Assembly: GCA_017465945.1 (NCBI GenBank)
Contig: JAFTVD010000010.1
Coordinates: forward strand, 1 to 64,000
From: Alphaproteobacteria bacterium
GTDB lineage: Bacteria; Pseudomonadota; Alphaproteobacteria; RF32; CAG-239
Length of the DNA stretch: 64,000 nucleotides
Direction: 5' to 3'
Shown here one piece after another: positions 53,343 to 61,861 of this stretch. Under the pieces are notes generated by a model. It ran no database searches. It worked only from the letters and a program-made list of their open reading frames with translations, and had not been told where the DNA came from. The position numbers and the translations under genes are program-made. How positions within the stretch are numbered: position 1 is the first letter of the stretch; each line of letters starts with the position of its first letter.

Positions 53343-54854
53343 TTAATCCTCTTTATTTTTATATTTCTGCCTTAGTTCTTTTAGTTTATCCCAATCTTTA
53401 GATTTATAAGCAAGCAGAGCTTCAACCGGGTATTTAATATTCTTACCTTCTCCAATAAAAGGTATTGAATCTCTTGATGGGGTTTCTCTATCTTTCTTTC
53501 TCTTCTGACCAAGGTATGATACAGATTTTTCCAATAAGTATGCAGCATATTCAGATTTTAAGTATCCTGTTTCATAAGCAACTTTATATGCAGCATAATC
53601 AAAATCATTGGTTTCTTTTGTTTCATCAACATCCCAAATGCCTTGTACTTTGGCTTGTTCTTCAAAACCGGCATTTTTCATAACTTCATATAAATCTTTA
53701 CGAGATTTATTCATTTTAGAATTTTTAACACAAACAAAAGCAATGTTTTGAATTTCTGAAAGTGGATTTAATTTAACAGATTTTAATTCAAATGGTTCAA
53801 AGAATGAAACATTATTCCATTTTAACTCTATTTCTTCAGCATCTATCTCAAGTTTACCTTTTATAATAGCATCTTCAAAAGTAAAAAGCTTATTATCATT
53901 GATTAATAAGGAACAACCTAATTCAAAAGTGGAATGATGTATCCATAAATCTTCAAGACCTAATGTCTTAACAGCTCCATAAAACAAACATGTATCAAAC
54001 TCTATCTTTTTCTCTGAATTATAAAAAGAGGTTTGCTTTTCAAATATGCATTCTTTGAAATACATACGAAGAGGATTTACCGAAAAAGAAATCTCAGATG
54101 AATTAAAATGGCATCTAACAAAGCAAACTGCTCTGATATAATCTTCTGAATTAAGCAAAAACAGGTCTCTTATTAGGTTAGCATCTTTTAACGTCTTAAA
54201 TTCTATGTCCTCAAAAACTAAAACCCCATTATCAAAACGAACATATTCCTTAATTTTATAGGCATCTTCTTCAGTTGCTATAACTTTATTAGGAGTTATT
54301 TTGATATGTTTTGCTGCTTCTTCCGGATGTTGCATACAAAGAACAAATAAACAAGTTAATGCTTCATATATCAAATCATATAAAGATTGAGGATAATTAG
54401 GCTTAATACGAATGTATCCATCAACCCTATGTAGAAAGTTAAGAATTGAAAATATATTATCTTCGTATTCTTTTATTCCATCAGTCATTTCTGTTAAGGT
54501 TGTACCTGTTGTATCAATATGCTTTAAGTCTGTGCCGAGAAATCCTAATTCTTCTTTGATATCTGCGATGTTAAATAAATCATTGTTTTCTTCATCTAAT
54601 GGCTCTTTATTGAACATGACCATTTCTGAAAGTACTTCAACCAAATATCCAGCAGTATTCCAATCGAATTTAGCATCTACATCAAAAGAAGCTAAATGAA
54701 TAATCTTCTTTAATCTTTCTGATAAAAAATAAGGCAAGGCATTTAATTTGAAATCCAAATCTAAGGACTTATACTTTTGGCTTCTGCCATAGATAAGTTT
54801 GTTAAAATCTTCTTCGTGAAAACAAATGTCTTTATTCTTTATAAATTGTCGCAT
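53343..54854 (-). CDS. Large hypothetical protein with beta-helix-like centre
   Basis: A 503-residue protein of unknown function. Residues about 215-370 have irregular repeats of the type VLVFEDIEFKTLKDA, AVCFVRCHFNSSEIS, MYFKECIFEKQTSF and EFDTCLFYGAV, like a degenerate pentapeptide-repeat or beta-helix fold. The flanks are helical, and the C-terminus is basic (GQKRKKDRETPSRD, WDKLKELRQKYK). GAGG precedes the start. Two TGTTAAA-type operators lie 72-200 bp upstream, shared with the divergent Abi unit, so its expression is probably regulated. Confidence 0.65.
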   Translation of the reverse strand: MRQFIKNKDICFHEEDFNKLIYGRSQKYKSLDLDFKLNALPYFLSERLKKIIHLASFDVDAKFDWNTAGYLVEVLSEMVMFNKEPLDEENNDLFNIADIKEELGFLGTDLKHIDTTGTTLTEMTDGIKEYEDNIFSILNFLHRVDGYIRIKPNYPQSLYDLIYEALTCLFVLCMQHPEEAAKHIKITPNKVIATEEDAYKIKEYVRFDNGVLVFEDIEFKTLKDANLIRDLFLLNSEDYIRAVCFVRCHFNSSEISFSVNPLRMYFKECIFEKQTSFYNSEKKIEFDTCLFYGAVKTLGLEDLWIHHSTFELGCSLLINDNKLFTFEDAIIKGKLEIDAEEIELKWNNVSFFEPFELKSVKLNPLSEIQNIAFVCVKNSKMNKSRKDLYEVMKNAGFEEQAKVQGIWDVDETKETNDFDYAAYKVAYETGYLKSEYAAYLLEKSVSYLGQKRKKDRETPSRDSIPFIGEGKNIKYPVEALLAYKSKDWDKLKELRQKYKNKED

Positions 54855-54921
54855 ACTTGCCTCTTTATCAAATTTACATAAGAAACCTTAAAACATTAAA
54901 TCTTAAAAGTCCAGATTTTTA

Positions 54922-54955
54922 AAAATGTTAAAAAAGGTATATTTTTTAACATTTT
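54922..54955. promoter_or_regulatory. Palindromic operator, copy 1
   Basis: A perfect 14-bp inverted repeat (AAAATGTTAAAAAA with TTTTTTAACATTTT) around 6 nt. The core TGTTAAA (54926-54932) and TTTAACA (54945-54951) recur at 55027-55053 and 56411-56435. It lies upstream of the minus-strand 503-aa gene. Confidence 0.65.
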
Positions 54956-55014
54956 CCTTGTAATGCTTGGTTTTCCTAGTGTTTTGAAAGTGGCAGTTTT
55001 TACCTCAAATCCAT

Positions 55015-55055
55015 AATGTTAAACTTTGTTAAAATAGGTAATATTGTTTAACATT
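55015..55055. promoter_or_regulatory. Palindromic operator, copy 2 (three half-sites)
   Basis: TGTTAAA at 55017 and 55027 and TTTAACA at 55047. The inner pair repeats copy 1 even in its centre (AGGTA). The outer half-site is about one helical turn away. It lies about 110 bp before the RNA/Abi unit. Confidence 0.65.
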
Positions 55056-55166
55056 TAAGCAATCTAAAATTAATAAGATTTCTTGCAATTAAAATATTTG
55101 TGGATAATAACATATTATCATACAAATAAAAAGTTATAAATGAGATAATTGGTTTATAAAACAAAA

Positions 55167-55211
55167 CCTCGGGGTGTTAACGTTACTTTGACGTCATAGC
55201 ACTTTCCGAGG
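55167..55211 (+). ncRNA. Structured RNA upstream of the Abi gene (abiF-like candidate)
   Basis: Stem CCTCGG (55167-55172) / CCGAGG (55206-55211), with inner GTG/CAC and ACGT/ACGT pairs around TACTTTG, giving one long interrupted hairpin about 100 nt before an Abi-type gene. A structured RNA class before Abi genes (abiF RNA) has been described. This one fits by position and GC-rich closing stem, but I cannot check its consensus. In such pairs the RNA may restrain the HEPN protein. Confidence 0.5.
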
Positions 55212-55311
55212 AACATTGATTACTAAGTAATAAAAAAAATACAAAAAGTCAACAAAAAATTATAAAAAGTTATAAAAAAAATTATAACAACTAATAAAAA
55301 AGGTATAAGAC

Positions 55312-55959
55312 ATGTTAGAAGTACTAAAACAAAATTTTTCAGAAAAAAGAATGAGCACATATATTAATATTGCTAACTTAAAGTCTTTAGATAAAGAAAA
55401 AGCAGTTGACTTATATAGAATGAATATACTTATTTGTGAAGAATTGTACGCCCTCATAAGTGGTATAGAAATATGTTTACGAAATAAAATACATAATAAA
55501 ATGATTGAAAACAAGAAAAAAGAAAATTGGTTTGATGATGTTGATTGGTTAGATATTCACAAAAAAGGATTAGAGGAAGCAAAAAAAATAAAATATAAAG
55601 GAGAACCAGAACCATCAGCTAATGATATTATTTCAAGATTAAATTTTGGTTTTTGGTGTCATATTTTTGATTCTTCTTACGAACAGATACTTTGGATACC
55701 TTGCTTAAGACACATTTTTCCCAATTATATAGGCAGACCAGATAGAAAGCATATTGCAAAAGCTTTTAAAAAATTATTAAATACACGTAATAGGATTGCC
55801 CATTTTGAACCAATCATTAAAGATGAAAATGAGTTGTTAAAAATTCATAATCAAATGGTTGAAGTCATGAATTGGATGTGTCCTCAGGTATATACTTGGT
55901 TTGAAAGTTTTAATAAATTTAAGGAATTATATACAAATCTTAAAAATAATTCTTTCTAA
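55312..55959 (+). CDS. Abi-family HEPN protein
   Basis: A 215-residue abortive-infection-type protein (AbiD/AbiF group). It has the N-terminal block ALISGIEICLRNKIHNKM, the central FGFWCHIFDSSYEQILWIPCLRHIFPN and the C-terminal NTRNRIAHFEPI, where Arg159 and His164 form the HEPN Rx4H motif. AAGG lies 7 nt before ATG 55312. It is monocistronic behind a GC-rich structured RNA and a TGTTAAA operator. It is likely an RNase that stops growth during phage infection, with the RNA as possible antitoxin. Confidence 0.85.
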   Translation: MLEVLKQNFSEKRMSTYINIANLKSLDKEKAVDLYRMNILICEELYALISGIEICLRNKIHNKMIENKKKENWFDDVDWLDIHKKGLEEAKKIKYKGEPEPSANDIISRLNFGFWCHIFDSSYEQILWIPCLRHIFPNYIGRPDRKHIAKAFKKLLNTRNRIAHFEPIIKDENELLKIHNQMVEVMNWMCPQVYTWFESFNKFKELYTNLKNNSF

Positions 55960-56021
55960 GAAATTATAACAGGAATTTTATTATAATTAACAATATCTCA
56001 AAATTAAAATCTTTTAAAATA

Positions 56022-56288
56022 TCAAATATCAGCATCTGTTTCTAATATAGTAGTTCCATTGTGCCAAATTTCTCCAGCATCAATATCTATATCATCAGTC
56101 CAACAAATACCATAACCACCACAATCTACTTTAGCTTGATTAAACAAATGTATTTGTTGTAATTCATTAAAAGCCTTATGATTTTGGACTAGATTGTTAA
56201 AATCATATATTTTTACAATATCGGAAGAAAATATAGCTTTAATTTTAAAGTCCGGTAATATTTCTATATTTTTGATTTTAACAAACAT
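56022..56288 (-). CDS. DUF2442 domain protein
   Basis: An 88-residue protein of the DUF2442 type: KIKNIEILPDFKIKAIFSSDIVKIYDF, then the conserved end VDCGGYGICWTDDIDIDAGEIWHNG. Such proteins are often the second gene of toxin-antitoxin-like pairs with DUF4160; no such partner is seen here. AGGA precedes the start. The gap to the integrase gene holds a small palindrome (TGTATC/GATACA, 56322-56339). Confidence 0.85.
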   Translation of the reverse strand: MFVKIKNIEILPDFKIKAIFSSDIVKIYDFNNLVQNHKAFNELQQIHLFNQAKVDCGGYGICWTDDIDIDAGEIWHNGTTILETDADI

Positions 56289-56406
56289 TATCTTATTCCT
56301 ATTTTGATAATTTTGTAAAAATGTATCCTACAAGATACAACATGTCAATAATTTTTAAACGACTTAATCGGGTAATGCGGACGATTGAATCACATTTTCC
56401 TAACGA

Positions 56407-56439
56407 AAAATGTTAAAGTGTCACTTTTTTTAACATTTT
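56407..56439. promoter_or_regulatory. Palindromic operator, copy 3
   Basis: AAAATGTTAAA (56407-56417) and TTTAACATTTT (56429-56439) with an 11-nt spacer; same half-sites as at 54926 and 55027. It ends 6 bp before the -35 of the integrase promoter. Confidence 0.65.
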
Positions 56440-56444
56440 AGGCC

Positions 56445-56473
56445 TTGACGGACTGAATCCAGCCCGACAGGAT
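56445..56473 (+). promoter_or_regulatory. Probable integrase promoter
   Basis: TTGACG (56445-56450), 17-bp spacer, CAGGAT (56468-56473), a weak -10. The adjacent palindrome could serve an activator or repressor. Confidence 0.45.
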
Positions 56474-56507
56474 TATCTTATATAAAACATTAAAGAAAGG
56501 ATTAGTT

Positions 56508-57089
56508 ATGGTAAATCAAGCGTATTTAGATGATAAAAAGATTAAGGATATTTTGACCTATATTTCCGGTATGAGACATTCAGAACAAATAAGGCAAATG
56601 TTCTTTTGTTCCTTAAATGGAATGAGGAGTATTAACTTCTGCTATCTTCAAATCAAAGATGTCTATAATGATGATGAGAGTGTTAAAGATGTTATTTCTC
56701 TTGATGCAGATAAAAATAAGGGGAAATTCGGGGCAAACTATTATTTGAATAGTCAAATAAAGAAAGAATTTAAGGAATATCTGAAATATTTGAAGTCAAG
56801 AAATGCTAATTTAACAGCTGAAACCTATTTGTTTACGAGCCAAAAGCTAAACAAACCATATAATAGAGTGTCAATCAGCAGGTTATTCTCTAGTATATAC
56901 AGAAAGTTCAATATTGAGGGAGCTAGTCATTTAGGTCGTCATATGTTCGTGTCTAAGCTTGTTAATAGTGGCATTAACATCTGCTTGGTTCAAAAACTTT
57001 CCAATCATAGAAATATTGGGACAACTCAAAGGTATTTCAACTATAACTCACAAATGTTATCCAATGCGGTGGAGAATATCAGGGTGTAA
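56508..57089 (+). CDS. Tyrosine recombinase, catalytic domain only
   Basis: At 193 aa it contains only the catalytic domain of a tyrosine recombinase. Catalytic residues are Arg in FCSLNGMRSINF, His and Arg in ASHLGRHMFVSKL, His in KLSNHRNIGTTQ, and the tyrosine nucleophile in RYFNYN. The N-terminal core- and arm-binding domains of full integrases are missing. AAAGGA precedes the start. It is the only tyrosine recombinase in the island and lies about 4 kb from the right att site, so it is the likely integrase despite its small size. Confidence 0.88.
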   Translation: MVNQAYLDDKKIKDILTYISGMRHSEQIRQMFFCSLNGMRSINFCYLQIKDVYNDDESVKDVISLDADKNKGKFGANYYLNSQIKKEFKEYLKYLKSRNANLTAETYLFTSQKLNKPYNRVSISRLFSSIYRKFNIEGASHLGRHMFVSKLVNSGINICLVQKLSNHRNIGTTQRYFNYNSQMLSNAVENIRV

Positions 57090-57090
57090 A

Positions 57091-57119
57091 AAACTCCCTT
57101 GTGTTTCAAGGGAGTTTTT
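57091..57119. terminator. Bidirectional terminator
   Basis: AAACTCCCTTG / CAAGGGAGTTT with a 5-nt loop and a T run, between the recombinase and the convergent autotransporter gene. Confidence 0.92.
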
Positions 57120-57134
57120 AAGACGTAGCTTATA

Positions 57135-60100
57135 TTAGAAATTGTATTTGATAGTTAAACTACCATTCCAACCTTCACGTCCGCCATCTCTTCGATTGAC
57201 ATCAGCAGATAAGCTCCAAGCTGAATTTATATCTTTATCAATACCAATTCCATATTCAACATAGTCTTTAGCACTGATATTAGGTAATACGGCAGAATCA
57301 ATATTTGTATTGCCTCCATCATCCATAACAAAAGTATAACGAACTTGTGCAAATCCGTTCCAACCATTGGAGAAGTCTTTGTTTATCTTCAAACCTGGAG
57401 CAATTTCAAATAAATTTAAGCTATCATTTTTGATTTTAGCGCCTGATTTTGATGTATAATCTTCAGTATCAACAAAAGTATATCCTGCATAAACAAATGG
57501 TTGAACAGTCAAAGTATTGCATATATGATAGTCATATCCACCTTTTAATGATAAACCAGCCCAGTATGTATCATATTTGTCAGTACCAAAAGAATGTTTA
57601 GCCTTATTATTGATAAAACCTGTGTTAATTGCATTAGCAAAAGTAAAATTACCATTTCTTAATAATGAACCTAAACCAATATATGCGCCCTCTTGATCAA
57701 TTTCATTTCCAGTATATTTACTTTCACCAGATAAGTAACCAGCATAAACACCAAAATTTGCTTCTGTTTTTCCAATATAGTTTTTATCACTTGTAAAACC
57801 TCCGGCAACAGACATCATTTCAGCATCTATTGTTTCAAATGTATCAAATTCAACCTTATCATCGGAACCTATAACAGAAACCCACGCATTGTTTGAATAA
57901 GGTTCATCACCACTTGATATTCCCATTGGTTTTGTAACTTGATTGCTTAATTGATTAAATACTTCTCCAGCAATATTTTGTTGTAGGAAACCAACTGTTT
58001 GTGCTGTTGTGGTAGCAGAATATACTGCAGGGTTATAATCGGATACACTTTCACCACCTCCTCTTGTGAAAGTAAAGTTACCATTTGCATTATCATAAGA
58101 TACATCATAAGTATATACTGGAGATAGTGCTGTTAAACCACTTGTTTGACCTGTATATTCAACCTTTGATAATAAATCACTATCAGATGTAAAATTAATT
58201 ACAGTTTCTTTTTGTGTAGCATCAGAGATTAAATTTAATCCAGCAATATTTAATTTTGCATTTGCAGTAATAGTATCTGCTTTCAATGTATCCATTTTTT
58301 TGTTTTGAAGGTCTGTATCTACATATAAATTAGATTCATTACTTAAAGTTAATGCAGATAACTTAATTTCAGAAACTTTATTATTTCTTAAATCTAACAC
58401 ACCACCATTAAAATTGATAGAGTTCAAAGCATATTGTCCATCTATAAAAGTATTATCTTCTTGTCTTGTTTCTCCAATATTATGTGTATGTTTTGTAGCA
58501 TCATATAAATAACTATCACTAGCATACTTTAACGTGCCATTAGTGTTTATATTGTAAGTAATTTCATCATCATAACCACCACGAGTTAAGCTTCCTTCTA
58601 CATCTGCTGTAGCTGGGTCAAAGAAACCAGTAAATTTATTATTTCCAGTAAATTTTACTTTATTATTTTTATTATCTGAGATTATATCTGTTTCTATATC
58701 CATTCCATTTAATGTTAAAGCAATAGTGTCAGAATTTTTAGATTGACTAGATGTTTCTTCATTTTTTCTAATTCTGATATCTGCACTTCCTTTAATTTTA
58801 ACATTTTCCATTGATACATCCCAAACATCAAGAAAACTATCGCCTCTCATATCAATAATAGCATTTTCAATAGAAACATTATTTGCTATAACTGTACTAT
58901 TTCCTTTCATTGATAAAGTAGTTTTATTTTCTTCATTTACAGTTTTCAATGTTACATCATTTAATGTCATTTTTGAAGAGCCAACCAAATCTATTTGAGA
59001 ATCTGTTATTGTCGTTGCCTCAGGATTATTAGCATCAAATTCTATTTGAGCATTACCAGTTAATTTAATAGTAGAATTTGAAATATTTAATGTTGCATAA
59101 GCCTCTCTTATTGTTGTTTGACCATTAATAATGTCAGAATCATCTTCAGGTGTTCCAAGAAGTATTTTACCATTATCATTAATTCTTATTGTTGAATTTG
59201 TAATATTTACTTCACCAACACCATTACCATCTTCAACAGTTCCTTCGTAAGCCAAAAGAGAATTACCGTTTACAGTCACATTACTATTAAGAATATTAAA
59301 CTTATCATTAGCTCCTAAGTATGCATCTTCTTTATCACCTTCGCCTAAACGAGAGCTATCACCTAATACAACATTACTTTTTGATATTGTAACATTTTCT
59401 CCCATTACCATTTTAGAATAATCTTCATTACCAGGTGTTGTATCGTAACAATTAATACATGAAATATTTAGATTTGAATTTGATATAAATAGATTACCTT
59501 CTGTTTCAATATCAGATTCTGTTATTGTTACATTCGCATTTTCAAATTCGAAAGCCTCAATAACATCATCATCGTTATCTTTAGCGTTTATCCATTCAGT
59601 ATTCTTAATATTAATTTCTATTTTTGTTTGTTCATCATTACTAAAAGGTCTTACATTTCTAAATATCATAGGAGATTGTTTACTGGATGTTCCTCCTGTG
59701 ATAATAGTTCCTCCTTGTGATACAACAGAATCTAAGCTTAATGATGCGTTATCCATTACATATATTTTGGAATTACCAGTAAGTTTTATATCATTTAAAA
59801 TCATAGATGAATCATTAGTTAATGTAACTATTGATTTATGAACATTTGTTTGTCCATTATTTTTTGCATAAAACTCAACAGATGAACTATCGTTTAAGTT
59901 AATTGTTGCATTATCCATCTTTAAAGTTGCTTGATTGTTATCAGCACCTTCATCATCAGGAGCACCAATCAATAACTTTGAAGTATCATTTAAAGTAACT
60001 GATGATTGTTTAATTTCTACAGTACCATTTGTAGGAATAACAACATCTTTTCCATTTTCATCTTCCTGATATACTTGTCCATTCCATGCTAAAATAGCAT

Positions 60101-60677
60101 TATTATTTAATGTAACATTGCTACCACCAATGATAGATAAATTCTTTTTAGCTGCAACGGTTGTTTCTCCCTTATATGTCGTATCGTTAATGGTCATATC
60201 TGCGCTATTGAGAGTTAAATTATATGCTTCTATTTCAGAATAGTTTTCTTTATCTGTGTATGTGATATTTAATGTTGCATTTTTCTCTTGATTACCTATA
60301 AATGACAAATCACCATCAACAATGAATTCTGAATCATTAATGCTAACAGAAGAATTTGTAAAATTTGCTCGAGCAATATATCCTAGGCCATCATCTCCAG
60401 ACAAATCTATTGAAGAATTTGATATAGCTAAATCTGCTTCTTGTACATCTATTGTTCCTGAAGTTCCAAGATAAATAGAGTTGTTTTCTAATCGTAAACT
60501 TCCGTTGGAAAGAGTTATTTTATTTGTTCCGCTCACATTTGTACCATTTATTTCAATATCAGTAGCCATAACTGGTGTAGATAAGAAAAACAATCCTGCA
60601 TTAATTAAAAAACATTTTCTTAAAACTGAACGATAACGTTGATTTAATATTCTATAGCCTGATTTTGAAAGTTTCAT
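57135..60677 (-). CDS. Autotransporter (type V secretion), large beta-helix passenger
   Basis: 1180 residues. A long N-terminal signal region (KSGYRILNQRYRSVLRKCF, then LINAGLFFLSTPVMA) is cleaved about residue 38. The passenger runs to about 900 and is made of Asn/Ser/Asp-rich beta-helix repeats (INDSEFIV, TLNNNAILAWNG, IRINDNGKILLG). The C-terminal autotransporter barrel (about 925-1180) begins NNAWVSVIGSDDKVEF and ends SLTIKYNF with the terminal Phe. GAAGGGA precedes the start. One Cys pair (CINC, about residue 405) is unusual in passengers. It is the largest cargo, close to the right att site. Confidence 0.92.
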   Translation of the reverse strand: MKLSKSGYRILNQRYRSVLRKCFLINAGLFFLSTPVMATDIEINGTNVSGTNKITLSNGSLRLENNSIYLGTSGTIDVQEADLAISNSSIDLSGDDGLGYIARANFTNSSVSINDSEFIVDGDLSFIGNQEKNATLNITYTDKENYSEIEAYNLTLNSADMTINDTTYKGETTVAAKKNLSIIGGSNVTLNNNAILAWNGQVYQEDENGKDVVIPTNGTVEIKQSSVTLNDTSKLLIGAPDDEGADNNQATLKMDNATINLNDSSSVEFYAKNNGQTNVHKSIVTLTNDSSMILNDIKLTGNSKIYVMDNASLSLDSVVSQGGTIITGGTSSKQSPMIFRNVRPFSNDEQTKIEINIKNTEWINAKDNDDDVIEAFEFENANVTITESDIETEGNLFISNSNLNISCINCYDTTPGNEDYSKMVMGENVTISKSNVVLGDSSRLGEGDKEDAYLGANDKFNILNSNVTVNGNSLLAYEGTVEDGNGVGEVNITNSTIRINDNGKILLGTPEDDSDIINGQTTIREAYATLNISNSTIKLTGNAQIEFDANNPEATTITDSQIDLVGSSKMTLNDVTLKTVNEENKTTLSMKGNSTVIANNVSIENAIIDMRGDSFLDVWDVSMENVKIKGSADIRIRKNEETSSQSKNSDTIALTLNGMDIETDIISDNKNNKVKFTGNNKFTGFFDPATADVEGSLTRGGYDDEITYNINTNGTLKYASDSYLYDATKHTHNIGETRQEDNTFIDGQYALNSINFNGGVLDLRNNKVSEIKLSALTLSNESNLYVDTDLQNKKMDTLKADTITANAKLNIAGLNLISDATQKETVINFTSDSDLLSKVEYTGQTSGLTALSPVYTYDVSYDNANGNFTFTRGGGESVSDYNPAVYSATTTAQTVGFLQQNIAGEVFNQLSNQVTKPMGISSGDEPYSNNAWVSVIGSDDKVEFDTFETIDAEMMSVAGGFTSDKNYIGKTEANFGVYAGYLSGESKYTGNEIDQEGAYIGLGSLLRNGNFTFANAINTGFINNKAKHSFGTDKYDTYWAGLSLKGGYDYHICNTLTVQPFVYAGYTFVDTEDYTSKSGAKIKNDSLNLFEIAPGLKINKDFSNGWNGFAQVRYTFVMDDGGNTNIDSAVLPNISAKDYVEYGIGIDKDINSAWSLSADVNRRDGGREGWNGSLTIKYNF

Positions 60678-60970
60678 AATAAAAATCCCTTCATTAAATT
60701 AAACTTAAATAATATCTAAACAGTATAAAATTATGTTATCTAAATCAACCTTTAATCCTAAATATACACCGTCCAAAAGTTAATTAATGTCTCTTCAGAG
60801 TATAAAATTCAATCGTCATAAAAAAGTAAGGTCGGTTAAATGTTGAACAAAATCCAATCGGCAACGATTCTTGGGGTAGGATGAAAAAGATTAAAATAGC
60901 ATTCGGGTAAAACTATTAAATGTCTTGCAAATCCAATCGGGGAAAATTGTAAAAAATCTTATCAAAGTGA
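60678..60970. other. Right-end non-coding region with short repeats
   Basis: About 290 nt with no ORF between the autotransporter start and the att repeat. AATCCAATCGG occurs at 60851-60861 and 60930-60940 and a shorter TTCAATCG near 60809, spaced about 80 and 42 bp. GTATAAAATT occurs twice (about 60722 and 60800). They could be integrase arm sites or regulator sites. Confidence 0.45.
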
Positions 60971-61100
60971 ATAAAGCAAAGTGTCTACTACGTCTTGAGT
61001 GACGTGTAGGTGTGACGTGTTTGTAGAAACTGGCTTGAAAAAAGGGTAAAAAAAAGACCCCGTTAGAGGGGCTTAAATAAAGAATGGTGCCGACAGAGAG
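60971..61100 (+). repeat. Right attachment repeat
   Basis: 130 bp matching 32010-32138. It includes the tRNA-Thr 3' end (61085-61100) and the terminator hairpin GACCCC/GGGGCTT with its A run. Differences from the left copy are scattered, as expected if this copy came with the element and the left one is the old host flank. Confidence 0.88.
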
Positions 61101-61160
61101 ACTCGAACTCCCGACCCACTGATTACAAATCAGTAGCTCTACCAACTGAGCTATGTCGGC
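61085..61160 (-). tRNA. tRNA-Thr (UGU), island integration site
   Basis: 76 nt with encoded CCA. The acceptor is GCCGACA / TGTCGGC. The D arm has AGCTCAGTTGGTAGAGC. The anticodon loop TTTGTAA on an ACTGA/TCAGT stem gives UGU. The T arm has GTTCGAG. The 3' 16 nt lie in the att repeat, so integration leaves the gene intact. Confidence 0.97.
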
Positions 61161-61275
61161 AACGAAGAAACTTATATAACAAGCTTTTTTAGTTGTCAAT
61201 AAAATAATTTTATTTTTTGTGTATTTTTTTTTATAATTTAAAATAAGCCAAAGAAAACATATGGGAGAGTGATAA

Positions 61276-61794
61276 ATGACAAATGATGAAATTTTAGCAC
61301 ATATAAGAAATATTCCAGATTTTCCACATCAAGGAATACAATTTAAAGACATAACAACCGCCCTTAAAGATAGCCAAACATTTAAGGCAATTATTGATAA
61401 TATGTATGACCAAATTAAAGATTTAGATATTGATTATATTGTTGCAATAGAAAGTAGGGGATATTTGCTAGGAGCACCGCTTGCTTACAAATTAGGTACA
61501 GGTCTTGTTATAGCAAGAAAACCAGGAAAACTCCCCGCACCAGTAGAAAGAGTGGAGTATGGATTAGAATATGGTAAAGATGCACTAGAAATTCATAAAG
61601 ATGCTATAGAAAAAGGTAAAAAGGTTTTAGTTATAGATGATTTGTTAGCAACAGGTGGAACTGTAAATGCAACAATACAATTGGTTGAAAAATTAGGTGC
61701 AACAGTTACAGCGAGTCTATTTTTAATAGAATTAAAAGAATTATCTCATATTGCAAAAGTGAATTCACCTGTTATCAGTTTGATAAAATGTTAG
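61276..61794 (+). CDS. apt: Adenine phosphoribosyltransferase
   Basis: Salvages adenine to AMP with PRPP. The N-terminus carries IRNIPDFPHQGIQFKDIT. The middle has ESRGYLLGAPLAYKLGTG and RKPGKLPAPVERVEYGLEYG. The PRPP loop is VLVIDDLLATGGTV near residue 120. The length of 172 aa is standard. GGGAGAG lies 7 nt before the start. It is the first intact host gene to the right of the island. Confidence 0.97.
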   Translation: MTNDEILAHIRNIPDFPHQGIQFKDITTALKDSQTFKAIIDNMYDQIKDLDIDYIVAIESRGYLLGAPLAYKLGTGLVIARKPGKLPAPVERVEYGLEYGKDALEIHKDAIEKGKKVLVIDDLLATGGTVNATIQLVEKLGATVTASLFLIELKELSHIAKVNSPVISLIKC

Positions 61795-61861
61795 ATATAA
61801 AATAAATATTGCAACATTACTTAAAGTATGATACAATCTCCCTATATATGGGAGATTTATT

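Larger units (their letters stand above)
32139..61100. mobile_element. About 29-kb genomic island in tRNA-Thr(UGU)
   Basis: It is bounded by 130-bp direct repeats with 16 nt of the tRNA 3' end, the complete tRNA lying at the right border. It encodes a tyrosine recombinase of catalytic-domain size near the right end, a serine resolvase, a DnaB-type helicase and a winged-helix protein beside iterons, so it may replicate as a circle. Cargo is mainly defence-like (SIR2, PLD-helicase/methylase/DprA/HEPN, Abi, Fic, zinc-ribbon nuclease), plus ankyrin proteins and an autotransporter. No conjugation or phage structural gene is seen, so it may be mobilised by others. Confidence 0.82.
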
